Shown piece by piece: positions 1 to 8,540 of a stretch of DNA of 64,000 nt (the stretch's first letter is position 1; the number at the start of each line of letters is the position of its first letter). Source of the DNA: Methylocystaceae bacterium (GTDB lineage: Bacteria; Pseudomonadota; Alphaproteobacteria; Rhodospirillales; Terasakiellaceae); contig JABXIG010000011.1 in NCBI GenBank assembly GCA_013373205.1, positions 62,001 to 126,000 on the forward strand, in the 5' to 3' direction. The position numbers were made by a program, and so were the translations under genes. The notes under the pieces are model-generated. The model was not told the origin of the DNA, searched no databases, and saw nothing but the letters and a program-made list of their open reading frames with translations.

Positions 1-277
1 CTTCCAAACCGCTGAATATTTGTATGAACATGGCATGGTCGATATGGTGGTGCGTCGCAAGGACTTGCGCCCAACCTTGATCCAGGTTTTAAGCCTGTTG
101 CGCAATACGAAACCAGCTGGTGAGCTGGTGGAATTGAATGGGGACGAAGGTCAGGTCGCTTCTGAAGAAGTTGACAACATCAACGATATCCCCCCGCCAC
201 CGGACATCCGTCGTCCTGATGGGGAGCCAATTGGCGATGAAGAGGACAGCATCGATGGGGAAAAACCCAAAGACTAG
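1..277 (+). CDS. accD: Acetyl-CoA carboxylase carboxyltransferase subunit beta, C-terminal end (partial)
   Basis: The reading frame is already open at base 2 and ends at a TAG at 275-277, so only about 91 C-terminal residues are present. The segment [17 protein letters not shown] followed by a basic RRKDLR stretch is typical of the end of the AccD carboxyltransferase (crotonase-fold) domain, which transfers the carboxyl group from carboxybiotin to acetyl-CoA in fatty acid synthesis. The last 45 residues form an acidic, proline-containing tail, which is variable in this family. folC starts inside the 3' end of this gene, and accD-folC is a common gene pair in proteobacteria, which supports the call. 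Confidence 0.88.
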   Translation, partial: FQTAEYLYEHGMVDMVVRRKDLRPTLIQVLSLLRNTKPAGELVELNGDEGQVASEEVDNINDIPPPPDIRRPDGEPIGDEEDSIDGEKPKD

Positions 278-1550
278 CCACGAACTGCTTGCGCATGTGG
301 CCGGACTGCATGGCAAAGATATTGACTTGGGTCTTGATCGCTTTCGGGACCTGCTTGCCCGTCTTGGTAATCCCCAGGATAATCTGGCGCCCGTCATTCA
401 TGTGGCGGGCACCAATGGTAAAGGCTCAACCATCGCGTTTTTACGCTCTATGCTTGAAGCGGTGGGCTATCGCATTCATGCCTTTACGTCTCCTCATTTG
501 ATCGAGCCGCGCGATTCTATCGTGGTGGATGGGGAAGAACTTTCAGAAAAAGAATTTGCTTTCCTGTTGGAAGAAGTTGTTCGCGCTAATGATGGCGCGG
601 CCCTTACCGTGTTTGAAGCGATTTCGGCAGCTGCTTTTCTGGCTTTTTCGCGGCACAAAGGCCATGTGGTTCTACTGGAAACCGGGATGGGTGGTATAGG
701 GGATACAACAAATGTGGTCGAACAACCTGCCCTGACGGTCCTGACTCCGATTTCCATGGATCATACAGATTTTTTAGGTAAGACCTTATCCGAAATTGCA
801 GCCCATAAGGCGGGGATTTTAAAACCTGATGTGCCTTGTGTGATGGCGGCGCAGGAAAAAGAGGTTTCCCAGGTTGTGCGCAGCCGCGCCAAGGAATTAG
901 ACGTACCCATTTATCGTGAGGGTCGCGACTGGTTTGTCAAAAAAGTGGGACGCCGTATGGTTTTTGAAGGATGGGACGGTGATTATGCCTGGCCTTTACC
1001 GGGGCTGGAAGGTGACCATCAGATTAATAACGCAGGCCTATCGCTGGCCTGTCTGGAAGTGATGAAAAATCGTTTCAACCTACCCGAAGAAGCAGTGCGT
1101 CATGGCTTGCAGTCTGTCGATTGGCCCGGACGGTTGGAACGCTATGAAGCCGGTAAGGTTTTGCCAGAAAACTGGGAACTCTGGCTGGACGGTGGTCATA
1201 ATGAAGCCGCGGCCAAGGTGTTGCATCAACAGATCAAAAAATGGCACGACAAGCCTGTTTATGTTGTTTTTGGCATGCTCAAACGCAAGAACAGTAAGAG
1301 TTTTTTACGGGAAATTTCGCGTCATGTGGACCATGTTTATACCGTGCCAATCCCCACACAGAAAAGCAAAAAAGCGGACAAATTGGCTGCACAGGTGGAA
1401 GCTACGGGCGGGGATGCGACGGCGTGTGAAAATTTATCTATTGCCCTTGATTGCATAAGGTCGCAACGCAAAGATAAATCAGCCCGGGTTTTGATTTGTG
1501 GGTCCCTTTATCTGTTAAGTGCCTTTTATGAATTACACGCAGAGTCTTGA
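255..1550 (+). CDS. folC: Folylpolyglutamate synthase / dihydrofolate synthase
   Basis: This Mur-ligase-fold enzyme would add glutamate to dihydropteroate or tetrahydrofolate in the cytoplasm, using ATP. The protein has 431 residues, normal for FolC. The ATP-binding loop AGTNGKGST lies at about residues 51-59, TSPHL follows at about 78-82, and the SMDHTDFLG metal/phosphate motif at about 167-175. The ATG at 255 is preferred over an in-frame ATG at 138 because the latter would add 39 residues unrelated to FolC and lie deep inside accD. The chosen start overlaps accD by 23 bases, implying translational coupling. It is the most canonical of three neighbouring folC-like genes. Confidence 0.92.
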   Translation: MGKNPKTSHELLAHVAGLHGKDIDLGLDRFRDLLARLGNPQDNLAPVIHVAGTNGKGSTIAFLRSMLEAVGYRIHAFTSPHLIEPRDSIVVDGEELSEKEFAFLLEEVVRANDGAALTVFEAISAAAFLAFSRHKGHVVLLETGMGGIGDTTNVVEQPALTVLTPISMDHTDFLGKTLSEIAAHKAGILKPDVPCVMAAQEKEVSQVVRSRAKELDVPIYREGRDWFVKKVGRRMVFEGWDGDYAWPLPGLEGDHQINNAGLSLACLEVMKNRFNLPEEAVRHGLQSVDWPGRLERYEAGKVLPENWELWLDGGHNEAAAKVLHQQIKKWHDKPVYVVFGMLKRKNSKSFLREISRHVDHVYTVPIPTQKSKKADKLAAQVEATGGDATACENLSIALDCIRSQRKDKSARVLICGSLYLLSAFYELHAES

Positions 1551-2652
1551 TCTGATCTTTCAAAGCTATCTTGCTGCCAAGCCGATGATTGTGGGTAAGC
1601 TGGATCGTGAGGTGAGAAAACCTGACATCCTTTTGGATGTGGCGCGTAAGCTTGACATATTACCGGACCCTCGCTGTGTGATCAAAGTGACGGGCAGCAA
1701 GGGCAAAGGCACGGTTGCGCGCCTGTGTGCCCAAGGTCTCTCTCATTATGATAAGACGGGTATAGTTCTGTCCCCCGAAGAAATCAGCCATTTAGACCGT
1801 ATGCGTATTAATGGCCTATCGATTACAGAAGAACGGTTTATCCGATGCTTTCAAACGGTCTGGGCCGCAATTGATCTGCCAAAACCACCTGCCTACCTAT
1901 CGCCCTATGGTCTGTTTTTGCTGATTGCGTTGCAATGGTTCAAGGAAGAAGGCGTGACCAATATCGTGATCGAAACCGGACGTGGGGTCAAATATGACGA
2001 AGGCGGTCAGATGGCTGCGCGTCTGGGGATCGTGACCTCTATCTTTTTTGAACACCCAAGCTATCTGGGTCCAACTTTGGAGGACATCCGCGCGGATAAA
2101 CTTTCTATTTCTGAGAGTTGCACAGATGTCATTGTTGCGGATGATCACATGCCCACAGGTGATTTGGTGCCGGGTTGGTATGAAAAATCACAACAGCTTG
2201 CCCGTCAGGCCTTGGCACAGTTTTTAGGACATGATGTTGATTTACCGGATGGGCCTTGTGCTTCTTTTGGTTATCGTGAGATTGATGGGCGTTCGTTTTA
2301 TTATGAAGGAATGATTGCGCTTGAAAGTGCGGATAAGGTTTTTTTACAAAAACTGATCAAACGCCATAAGGGCTCTGTTTGTTTTTATATCTCTTTGCCC
2401 GATGATAAAGATTTTGGCGGGGTTTGCGACCTTTTAGAAAGTTTGGACTGTGATAATCGACATATCATTATGACAGGGGAGCGAGGCGTCTTGTCATACG
2501 ATCAAGCACGCGGCAAAACCCTTGCGTATGAAGGGCCGTATGATGATGTGGAAGCCATTCGCCAAAGGTTAAAGTTTGGCGACCATGAGGTTTGTTATTT
2601 CATAGGGACCCAGACGTTTTTACGTTTGATCAAACAGGCGTATTTTCTATGA
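1528..2652 (+). CDS. Divergent Mur-ligase/FolC-like protein (second of three in tandem)
   Basis: A 374-residue protein with a recognisable Mur-ligase central domain: a P-loop TGSKGKGT at about residues 55-62, and a later FFEHPSYLGPTLEDIRADK stretch that corresponds to the DHT-LG-T-EIA-K motif of FolC. The family EVGLGGR motif is altered to ETGRGVKYDEGG, and the TSPHL folate-loop signature is replaced by LSPEEISH, so folate may not be the substrate. The start is taken as the ATG at 1528; a GTG at 1519 is an alternative. It overlaps folC by 23 bases and shares a TATGA junction with the next gene, so all three are likely co-translated. The reaction cannot be named; an ATP-dependent amide-bond ligase is the reasonable inference. 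Confidence 0.75.
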   Translation: MNYTQSLDLIFQSYLAAKPMIVGKLDREVRKPDILLDVARKLDILPDPRCVIKVTGSKGKGTVARLCAQGLSHYDKTGIVLSPEEISHLDRMRINGLSITEERFIRCFQTVWAAIDLPKPPAYLSPYGLFLLIALQWFKEEGVTNIVIETGRGVKYDEGGQMAARLGIVTSIFFEHPSYLGPTLEDIRADKLSISESCTDVIVADDHMPTGDLVPGWYEKSQQLARQALAQFLGHDVDLPDGPCASFGYREIDGRSFYYEGMIALESADKVFLQKLIKRHKGSVCFYISLPDDKDFGGVCDLLESLDCDNRHIIMTGERGVLSYDQARGKTLAYEGPYDDVEAIRQRLKFGDHEVCYFIGTQTFLRLIKQAYFL

Positions 2653-3758
2653 ATGGCCTTAATCAGTTGCTTAACTTCCCTCGGTTTGGGGCTTCAGGTG
2701 TCAATAAACGTATGGCCCTGTTATGTCAGGGCATAGATCAGGTGCCGGCGATTAAAATTGTCGGATCAAACGGCAAAGGCACTACCGCCCATTTAGTGGC
2801 AGAGATGGCACAACGGATGGGCAAAAAGGTCGGCCTTTACACCTCGCCGCATCTTTTAAAGGTCAATGAACGCATCAAAGTAAACGGTCTGGATATTTCT
2901 GATCGTGATCTGGATGATCTCTTATTGTGGGCCTGTGCGCGCACTGAGGCATTAGACGGGGTTGGGCGGTTTGAAATTTTAACATTGGCGGCAATTGAAT
3001 ATTTTACCCGCTGCAATGTTGACCTAGCGGTGATGGAAATTGGTTTGGGTGGTCGGTTTGATCCTGTGCGCATCGCCCGTGGTAATATCTCAGTGATGAC
3101 GTCGCTCGATCTGGAACATACAGCGATTTTGGGGAATCGTCTGGAAGACATTGCCAAAGAAAAAGCCGCTGTGTGCCAAAGTGGGGATGTGCTTCTTAGT
3201 GCTGTTGGGGGGATCGAAGCCTGCCTGCCCGATGGTGTGGCATATGTCGATCTTTCTCAGCCTGCTTTATCGCCTTTGCAAAGTAATGCCCGATTGGCCG
3301 CCCATGCCTTGAAACGTCAGTTCGGTTTGGCAGATTTACCCGATACGTTTGGGGTGAAGGTGCCGGGGCGGTTGCAGAAATTATCAAACGATCCCCCGCT
3401 TTATGTGGATGTCGCCCATAGCCCCGCGGCGGTGAAGACGGTGCTGGATCATTTTAAAGATCGCCCGATTAGTCTGGTCTGTGCGGCGCGCACTGATAAA
3501 GATGTACAGGCCCTTGATCATGTTTTCCATCACGTCATCGCAATCCAGCCAGATGAGACAATGAAACCAGCCGATGCGATCTTATCCGGTTTTTTATCGC
3601 CTAAAAAAGATAAGGCCCAAGATGTCGCTGAGGCCTTGTCTTTGGCAAAAGAACATTTGGCAGATCATGGAATGATTCTTTGCTTAGGCGGCTTTGGATT
3701 GGTCGGGCGCGTTATGGCCCATATACGCGGTACTCACTATGATGTGATTTCCTTGTGA
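2649..3758 (+). CDS. FolC-like Mur ligase (third of three in tandem)
   Basis: A 369-residue protein closer to FolC than its upstream neighbour. It has the P-loop GSNGKGTT at about residues 39-46, YTSPHLLKVNERI, MEIGLGGRFDP and LDLEHTAILG, all FolC/Mur hallmarks in the correct order. It is about 60 residues shorter than the canonical folC upstream. The ATG at 2649 overlaps the previous stop codon (ATGA), a strong sign of translational coupling, and replaces a longer TTG-initiated frame. By family it should join an amino acid, probably glutamate, to a carboxylate using ATP. Whether it is a second folylpolyglutamate synthase or a ligase for another product cannot be decided here. Confidence 0.78.
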   Translation: MNGLNQLLNFPRFGASGVNKRMALLCQGIDQVPAIKIVGSNGKGTTAHLVAEMAQRMGKKVGLYTSPHLLKVNERIKVNGLDISDRDLDDLLLWACARTEALDGVGRFEILTLAAIEYFTRCNVDLAVMEIGLGGRFDPVRIARGNISVMTSLDLEHTAILGNRLEDIAKEKAAVCQSGDVLLSAVGGIEACLPDGVAYVDLSQPALSPLQSNARLAAHALKRQFGLADLPDTFGVKVPGRLQKLSNDPPLYVDVAHSPAAVKTVLDHFKDRPISLVCAARTDKDVQALDHVFHHVIAIQPDETMKPADAILSGFLSPKKDKAQDVAEALSLAKEHLADHGMILCLGGFGLVGRVMAHIRGTHYDVISL

Positions 3759-3783
3759 AGGGGGAAGCTGTCATCATGACGGT

Positions 3784-4473
3784 ATGAAAAAAATTATCCT
3801 CATATCCTTCTTCGGCCTGATCCTTGCAACCCAATCGGCTGTGGCAAATGATCGTCTGGCGGTTGTTGAACTCTTCACCTCCCAAGGCTGTTCCAGTTGT
3901 CCGCCTGCCGATGCGTTCTTGGGTGAATTGTCCATGCGATCCGATGTGCTGGCTTTGGCTTACCATGTGGATTATTGGGATTATATCGGCTGGAAAGATG
4001 CCTATGCGCAATCGGCCTTTACCCAAAGACAACGAGAATACGCATATACGTTTCAGCTACGTTATATTTATACCCCACAAATGGTTGTTTCCGGTAATTT
4101 TGAAACATCAGGGACAAAGCGACGCAGCATTATTGCAGCCATTGAAAAACAGCTTTCTGACACATCGGATATTGAACTTGAACGCACCGGATCAGAACTT
4201 CTTTTGCACGGGCCTTCGTCTTCTGTACCCTTGCAAGTCTATCAGGTGAGCTATTTTAAAGAAAAGACGACGGTGGTGCGCCGGGGGGAAAACCGTGGAA
4301 AAACCCTGAGCGAATATAATATCGTGCATTCCCTTGAAAAAATTATGGATTGGTCAGGCGGAGAAAAACGCCTCAACATTCAGTTCAGTCAAACAGACCC
4401 GAATCTTGGTCATGCGGTCTTTGTGCAACGAGAGAATGATTTGAAAATTCTCGCCGCGATCAAATTAAATTAA
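3784..4473 (+). CDS. DUF1223 family exported thioredoxin-like protein
   Basis: A 229-residue protein with an N-terminal signal peptide (about residues 1-21, basic MKK start, hydrophobic core, ending near VAN). The mature part begins with VVELFTSQGCSSCPPAD, the signature of the DUF1223 family, with a CSSC pair at about residues 36-39 resembling a thioredoxin active site. YHVDYWDYIGWKD and the later YTPQMVVSG are also family hallmarks. The protein is therefore expected in the periplasm; its reaction is unknown. It follows the folC-like genes after 25 bases and faces htpG across a shared terminator. Confidence 0.85.
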   Translation: MKKIILISFFGLILATQSAVANDRLAVVELFTSQGCSSCPPADAFLGELSMRSDVLALAYHVDYWDYIGWKDAYAQSAFTQRQREYAYTFQLRYIYTPQMVVSGNFETSGTKRRSIIAAIEKQLSDTSDIELERTGSELLLHGPSSSVPLQVYQVSYFKEKTTVVRRGENRGKTLSEYNIVHSLEKIMDWSGGEKRLNIQFSQTDPNLGHAVFVQRENDLKILAAIKLN

Positions 4474-4483
4474 TAAAAAACGA

Positions 4484-4517
4484 AAAGGGCCGTTTGTCTG
4501 AAAACAAGCGACCCTTT
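4484..4517. terminator. Bidirectional terminator between the DUF1223 gene and htpG
   Basis: A 14-bp stem (arms 4484-4497 and 4504-4517, one C-A mismatch and one wobble) with a 6-base loop lies between two convergent genes. On the minus strand it is followed by a T-rich stretch (complement of 4471-4486), so it should end htpG transcription well and the plus-strand unit less strongly. Confidence 0.8.
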
Positions 4518-4541
4518 AAAATGACTTGATGAAAGAGGAAA

Positions 4542-6407
4542 TTACATCAGGCCCTTTTCCATCACACTGGTCATGCGTTTGGAAAAGGCGCTCATGTCCG
4601 GGATATTTTCGCCTTCAATGATACGGGCTTGATCCAGCAACAGATGTGCCGCATCGTCAATGGTCTGGCTGGTACCATCTGCTGACAGATCAACCAGCTT
4701 TTTCACCAACGAATGGGTCGGGTTCAGCTCCAGAATTGGGGCTTCTTCGGGCACGGTTTGACCATGTTGCTTGAGCATACGTTGCAGATTGCGATCCATC
4801 GCACTTTCGCTGGCAACGATACAAACCGCACTGTCTGTCAAACGATCTGTTGAGCGCACTTCTTGGACCGCATCACCAAGGACAGCTTTGAAGGCTGCAC
4901 AAAGACGATCCACGCCATCTTTATCGGCGGCGTCTTCTTTGTTGTCATCCTCAGCGTCATCACCGTCCTTTTTAATCTTGGACAGATCAGCACCGCCTTT
5001 AGTGATTGACTGGAAGTTCTTTTCTTCAAACTGGCCTACACCGGGGATCCAGAATTCATCGATCGGGTCGGTCATGAACAGAACTTCCACGCCCTTGGCT
5101 TTAAAGCCTTCCAGCTGTGGTGATTTTTTCAAGGCTTCGATATCGTCACCGGAAATATAGAAAATCTGATCCTGACCTTCTTTCATCCGTGCCACATAAT
5201 CTGTAAGGCTCACCCAGTCATCACCATGTGTGGATTTAAAGCGAGCAAGTGCGAGATTTTCTTTTTGGTGCGCGAAATCTTCGTAAATGCCTTCTTTCAT
5301 GACGGCGCCGAAGTTTTCCCAGAATTTGGCATAGCCTTCGGCGTCTTTTTCGGCCTTTTTCTTTAATTCACTAAGGATTTTCTTGGTCAGGCCTGTCTTG
5401 ATTTTTGCTAATACCGGGTTGTGCTGCAGCATTTCACGCGATACGTTTAGCGGCAGATCGCCACTGTCGACCACACCGCGCACGAAACGCAGATATTGTG
5501 GGATCACCTCGTCACAGTCATCGGTAATAAAGACGCGATTGACATAAAGTTTCAGGTGGTTTTTGCGTTCCGGTGTGAACAAATCCATCGGGCGCGAACC
5601 GGGAATGAATAACAGGTTTGTATATTCAATCACCCCTTCGACTCTATTGTGCATGGTCAGCCAAGGATCATCAAAGGCATGGGCGACATGATGATAGAAT
5701 TCTTTATATTGTTCTTCGGTGATGTCTTTGGCCGGACGTGTCCAGATGGCAGATGCACTGTTCAGTGTTTCTTCTTCTTCACCCAACAGAATAATGGGTA
5801 GATCGATATGATCTGAATAAGTGGTGACAATGGTGCGCAGACGCATGTCTTCCAAAAACTCGGATTGGTCATCACGCATGTAAAGCACGATGGTTGTACC
5901 GTGGCCGTCGCGGGTCGCGTCTGTGATGGTATAGTCACCTTCGCCTGTGCTTTCCCATGCCCAGGCTTTGTCTTCGCCAGCCTTGCGGGTGGTGACGACG
6001 ACTTTTTCAGCGACCATAAAGGAAGAATAGAACCCGACACCAAACTGGCCAATCAGATTGACATCGCCCTTGTCGGATTCTTCAGCAGCCTTGATAAAAG
6101 CTTCGGTACCGGATTTGGCAATGGTCCCCAGATTATTAATGAGATCATCGTGGTTCATACCGATGCCGTTATCGGCAATGGTTAGTGTTTTTCTGTCTTT
6201 GTCCACTTTCAGCGTGATGCGAAAGTCCGAATCGCCTTCGCTCAGATCAGAATTTGTCTGGGATTCATAACGTAACTTGTCGCACGCATCCGATGCGTTG
6301 GAGATGAGTTCGCGTAGGAAGATCTCTTTATTGCTGTAAAGTGAATGGGTCACGATGTGCAGAAGTTTGCTGACCTCTGCCTGAAACGAAAGTTTTTCCT
6401 CAGTCAT
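4542..6407 (-). CDS. htpG: Molecular chaperone HtpG (Hsp90 family)
   Basis: A cytoplasmic ATP-dependent chaperone of 621 residues, the usual bacterial Hsp90 length. The N-terminal GHKL ATPase domain shows the conserved SLYSNKEIFLRELISNASDACDKLRY, DNGIGM, and GQFGVGFYSSFMVA segments. The middle domain contains VFITDDCDE and YLRFVRGVVDSGDLPLNVSRE, as in E. coli HtpG. The ATG at 6407 is used; an in-frame TTG at 6419 would add four residues (MKNT). An AGGGG at about 6424-6428 fits neither start perfectly, being 15 bases from the ATG and only 3 from the TTG. The gene is monocistronic, with a terminator downstream and a possible heat-shock-type promoter upstream. Confidence 0.96.
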   Translation of the reverse strand: MTEEKLSFQAEVSKLLHIVTHSLYSNKEIFLRELISNASDACDKLRYESQTNSDLSEGDSDFRITLKVDKDRKTLTIADNGIGMNHDDLINNLGTIAKSGTEAFIKAAEESDKGDVNLIGQFGVGFYSSFMVAEKVVVTTRKAGEDKAWAWESTGEGDYTITDATRDGHGTTIVLYMRDDQSEFLEDMRLRTIVTTYSDHIDLPIILLGEEEETLNSASAIWTRPAKDITEEQYKEFYHHVAHAFDDPWLTMHNRVEGVIEYTNLLFIPGSRPMDLFTPERKNHLKLYVNRVFITDDCDEVIPQYLRFVRGVVDSGDLPLNVSREMLQHNPVLAKIKTGLTKKILSELKKKAEKDAEGYAKFWENFGAVMKEGIYEDFAHQKENLALARFKSTHGDDWVSLTDYVARMKEGQDQIFYISGDDIEALKKSPQLEGFKAKGVEVLFMTDPIDEFWIPGVGQFEEKNFQSITKGGADLSKIKKDGDDAEDDNKEDAADKDGVDRLCAAFKAVLGDAVQEVRSTDRLTDSAVCIVASESAMDRNLQRMLKQHGQTVPEEAPILELNPTHSLVKKLVDLSADGTSQTIDDAAHLLLDQARIIEGENIPDMSAFSKRMTSVMEKGLM

Positions 6408-6449
6408 TGTATTTTTCAAAAGCCCCTAAGTTGAAAATGGATGTGCATG

Positions 6450-6479
6450 GATATGTTCAAAAAAAAGTCATGACGCAAG
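6450..6479 (-). promoter_or_regulatory. Possible htpG promoter, heat-shock sigma-like
   Basis: On the minus strand a CTTGCG hexamer (6479-6474) stands 18 bases from CATATC (6455-6450), about 45 bases before the htpG start. CTTG at -35 with a C-rich/AT -10 resembles alphaproteobacterial RpoH promoters, which would suit a chaperone gene. This is a by-eye match only. Confidence 0.35.
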
Positions 6480-6626
6480 CCCTGAATGTAAAGAATCTGC
6501 AAAAATGCATCTCTTATGTTGCCAATGATAGATTTTGCAGGTATGAGAAGGGGAATTTCGTCAATTGTAGCGCCTAAACAGGGCTGCTGCGCACCTTATC
6601 TAAAGAATTTAAAGGCTCGAGTTAAA

Positions 6627-6986
6627 ATGCAGTCTCCATTGCAAATTGTTTTTCGCGACGTAGATCATTCAGACGCTGTAGAAGAGCGTATCCGCGAAAA
6701 AGTAGAAATGTTGGAAAAACATTCTGATAAAATCGTAAGCTGCCGCGTGACAGTCAGCGCACCGCATAAAAGCAAAACTAAAGGCAATATGTATGACATT
6801 CGCCTTGACGTTTCGCTGCCAGGCGAAGAAATCGTTGTGAACAAAACACACAATGACGATCATGCACACGAAGATGTATACGTTACAATCCGTGACGCTT
6901 TTGATGCGGCCCGTCGCCAAATCAAAGAATGGGTTCAACGCAATCGCGGTGAAGTAAAACAGCATGATGATGTTGCTGTTGGCTGA
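6627..6986 (+). CDS. hpf: Short-form ribosome hibernation promoting factor (HPF/RaiA family)
   Basis: A 119-residue protein of the sigma-54 modulation / ribosome-associated inhibitor family, which binds the 30S decoding region in stationary phase. It begins MQSPLQIVFRDVDHSDAVEERIREKVEMLEK, with the beta-alpha arrangement typical of the family, and contains YDIRLDVSLPGEEIVV and a DVYVTIRDAFDAARRQIKEW helix. It has no C-terminal dimerisation domain, so it is the short type (long HPFs have about 190 residues). The ATG at 6627 has an AAAGG about 11 bases upstream; the longer open frame back to 6516 lacks family similarity in its extra residues. A strong terminator follows. Confidence 0.85.
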   Translation: MQSPLQIVFRDVDHSDAVEERIREKVEMLEKHSDKIVSCRVTVSAPHKSKTKGNMYDIRLDVSLPGEEIVVNKTHNDDHAHEDVYVTIRDAFDAARRQIKEWVQRNRGEVKQHDDVAVG

Positions 6987-7018
6987 GCTTTAAAGCTTCC
7001 CTTCAAAGAATTTTAAAA

Positions 7019-7051
7019 ACTCGCTCCTTTAATTAAGGGGCGGGTTTTTTT
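7019..7051. terminator. Rho-independent terminator after hpf, bidirectional
   Basis: An 11-bp GC-rich stem (7019-7029 with 7035-7045, two wobble pairs) with a 5-base loop is followed by a run of seven T on the plus strand. An A-run before the stem makes it usable on the minus strand too, where it would end the rubredoxin gene. Confidence 0.9.
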
Positions 7052-7055
7052 ATGG

Positions 7056-7313
7056 TCAAAGTTCAATAAAGTAACTTTTTGGTGATCCACAAACCGGACA
7101 GATCCAGTCTTCGGGCAGGTCTTCAAAGGCCGTACCAGAAGGTATGGGATGATCACCGTTGAGATTATCTTCATCCCCTTTTTGCGGATCATAAATATAA
7201 GGATCACATTCATTGTAGGTGCATTCCCATTTCGATGGGGGTTTTGCTTGAAGAAGCCCCGGAAAAAGAAAGACCATTGGCAGAGCAAAGAAGCAGCGTC
7301 TTGAAAACATCAT
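7056..7313 (-). CDS. Rubredoxin with a twin-arginine-type signal peptide
   Basis: An 85-residue protein. Residues 1-23 look like a Tat signal: SRRCFF at 4-9, a hydrophobic stretch, then LQA before the mature start. The mature part is rubredoxin-like: [41 protein letters not shown], with metal cysteines at 31, 36, 72 and 75. The first pair is spaced C-x4-C rather than C-x2-C; this spacing is known from Desulfovibrio desulfuricans rubredoxin-2. A one-iron electron carrier folded in the cytoplasm and exported by Tat is the inference. The ATG at 7313 has AGGTG about 9 bases upstream; the longer TTG-started frame is unlikely. Its electron partners are unknown. Confidence 0.82.
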   Translation of the reverse strand: MMFSRRCFFALPMVFLFPGLLQAKPPSKWECTYNECDPYIYDPQKGDEDNLNGDHPIPSGTAFEDLPEDWICPVCGSPKSYFIEL

Positions 7314-7643
7314 GTCGGCACCTGTGAAGCACAGCAAAAGTGTCAGACGATTCTAGTCCTAAAGCCATAAAAGGCAAGGGGAGTTATGTGATATTCCCTT
7401 TACAATACCCCCTCGATTTAGTAGGAAAACGCCCCTGACTTTAAATGTTTGTTTTCTAATTTTCGTCTTATTCTCCATGTTTAAATACACACAAAAAAAA
7501 TGTATTTGACAAATAATTAACAAACATTATTGTGCAATTAATTTGAAGGCTTGGATTCGTGCCTTCATAATGTCTTAAACCTGAACTATATGGTTCACTA
7601 TTGCCCGTATGGATGGGCATGAAGTACTGCTAAGAGAGAGAAA
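7314..7643. other. AT-rich divergent promoter region between rubredoxin and fpr genes
   Basis: This 330-base gap holds no convincing gene. It is AT-rich from about 7380 and contains a sigma-70-like promoter (7506-7533), then two small stem-loops in the fpr leader: GAAGGC/GCCTTC at about 7545-7566 and GCCC/GGGC just before position 7620. The start of the region must also carry the rubredoxin promoter, but I see no clear hexamers for it. Confidence 0.6.
7506..7533 (+). promoter_or_regulatory. Sigma-70-like promoter for fpr
   Basis: A perfect TTGACA (7506-7511) is followed after 16 bases by TATTGT (7528-7533). The predicted transcript would have a leader of about 100 bases before the fpr start codon, containing two short inverted repeats. 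Confidence 0.55.
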
Positions 7644-8417
7644 ATGGCTTTTTTCCAGGAAGACGTTCTAGAAGTTAAACATTGGAATGACACGTTGTTC
7701 AGTTTTAAGACAACACGTTCAGATGCCTTGCGTTTTCATAACGGTCATTTTGTGATGATCGGTCTGGAAGTTGAAGGTAAACCTTTGATGCGCGCTTATA
7801 GTATTGCAAGCCCAAACTATGAAGAATATCTGGAATTTTTTAGCATTAAAGTGCCGAACGGGCCGTTAACGTCACGTTTGCAGCACCTGAAAAAAGATGA
7901 CAAAATTTTGGTCAGTAAAAAGCCAGTGGGTACATTGGTGATTGATGATCTGACACCTGCGAAAAATCTATTTCTCTTTGCAACCGGGACTGGCTTGGCC
8001 CCATTCCTGAGCATTATCCGCGATTTTGAAACCTATGAACGGTTTGAAAAAATCATCCTGTGCCATGGTGTGCGTTATGTGAACGAACTGGCCTATCAGG
8101 ATTACATTATGAATGAGCTGCCGAATCACGAATATCTCGGTGAGATGATTTCTGAAAAGCTGGTTTACTATCCGACTGTGACGCGTGAGTCTTATCACAA
8201 TCAGGGTCGCATCACCCATCTGATCGAAAATGGTAAATTATGTGAAGACTTGGGCCTACCACAACTGAACCCAGAAACAGATCGTGCCATGATCTGCGGG
8301 AGCCAGTTGATGAATGAAGACACCTGTAAAATCCTTGATAGTCTGGGCTTTAAAGCTTCCGACCATACAGGACATGCCGCAGATTATGTGATTGAACGCG
8401 CGTTTGTAGAACGTTAA
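7644..8417 (+). CDS. fpr: Ferredoxin--NADP(+) reductase
   Basis: A 257-residue FAD enzyme of the subclass common in alphaproteobacteria (about 258 residues). It exchanges electrons between NADPH and ferredoxin or flavodoxin in the cytoplasm, often in oxidative stress or to feed Fe-S metabolism. The FAD-binding RAYSIASPNY sits at about residues 52-61, the glycine-rich LFATGTGLAPFLSI NADP loop at about 112-124, and AMICGSQLMNEDT near 215. The ATG at 7644 has AGAGAGAG as a ribosome site. A strong terminator follows, so it is probably transcribed alone. Confidence 0.94.
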   Translation: MAFFQEDVLEVKHWNDTLFSFKTTRSDALRFHNGHFVMIGLEVEGKPLMRAYSIASPNYEEYLEFFSIKVPNGPLTSRLQHLKKDDKILVSKKPVGTLVIDDLTPAKNLFLFATGTGLAPFLSIIRDFETYERFEKIILCHGVRYVNELAYQDYIMNELPNHEYLGEMISEKLVYYPTVTRESYHNQGRITHLIENGKLCEDLGLPQLNPETDRAMICGSQLMNEDTCKILDSLGFKASDHTGHAADYVIERAFVER

Positions 8418-8443
8418 GTTCCTATAAGAATAGCAACTTAAGC

Positions 8444-8475
8444 CCCTGCCTTCTACAAAGGCAGGGTGTTTTTCT
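8444..8475 (+). terminator. Rho-independent terminator after fpr
   Basis: A perfect 9-bp stem, CCCTGCCTT (8444-8452) with AAGGCAGGG (8458-8466), a 5-base loop, and a T-rich tail (TGTTTTTCTTTT). Confidence 0.92.
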
Positions 8476-8503
8476 TTTGCAATTTTGACGGATATGTATA
8501 TAC

Positions 8504-8520
8504 ATAAGGTCTAACCTTAT
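8504..8520. promoter_or_regulatory. Perfect 7-3-7 palindrome upstream of the copper-uptake genes, candidate operator
   Basis: ATAAGGT (8504-8510), spacer CTA, ACCTTAT (8514-8520) form a perfect inverted repeat 21 bases before the start of the small CxxCxxC protein gene. A TTGACG lies at 8485-8490, so the palindrome covers the expected -10 and start region, where a repressor or MerR-type activator would bind. The AAGGT/ACCTT half-sites recall metal-responsive operators, but no regulator gene is adjacent. Confidence 0.5.
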
Positions 8521-8540
8521 AGTAACTGGAACGTCATTTT

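Noticed and set aside
138-254. Longer folC start at 138
   Set aside because: The added 39 residues lie within accD and have no FolC similarity.
6408-6419. TTG start of htpG at 6419
   Set aside because: Adds only four residues; ATG at 6407 gives the usual HtpG start. Ribosome-site spacing does not settle it.
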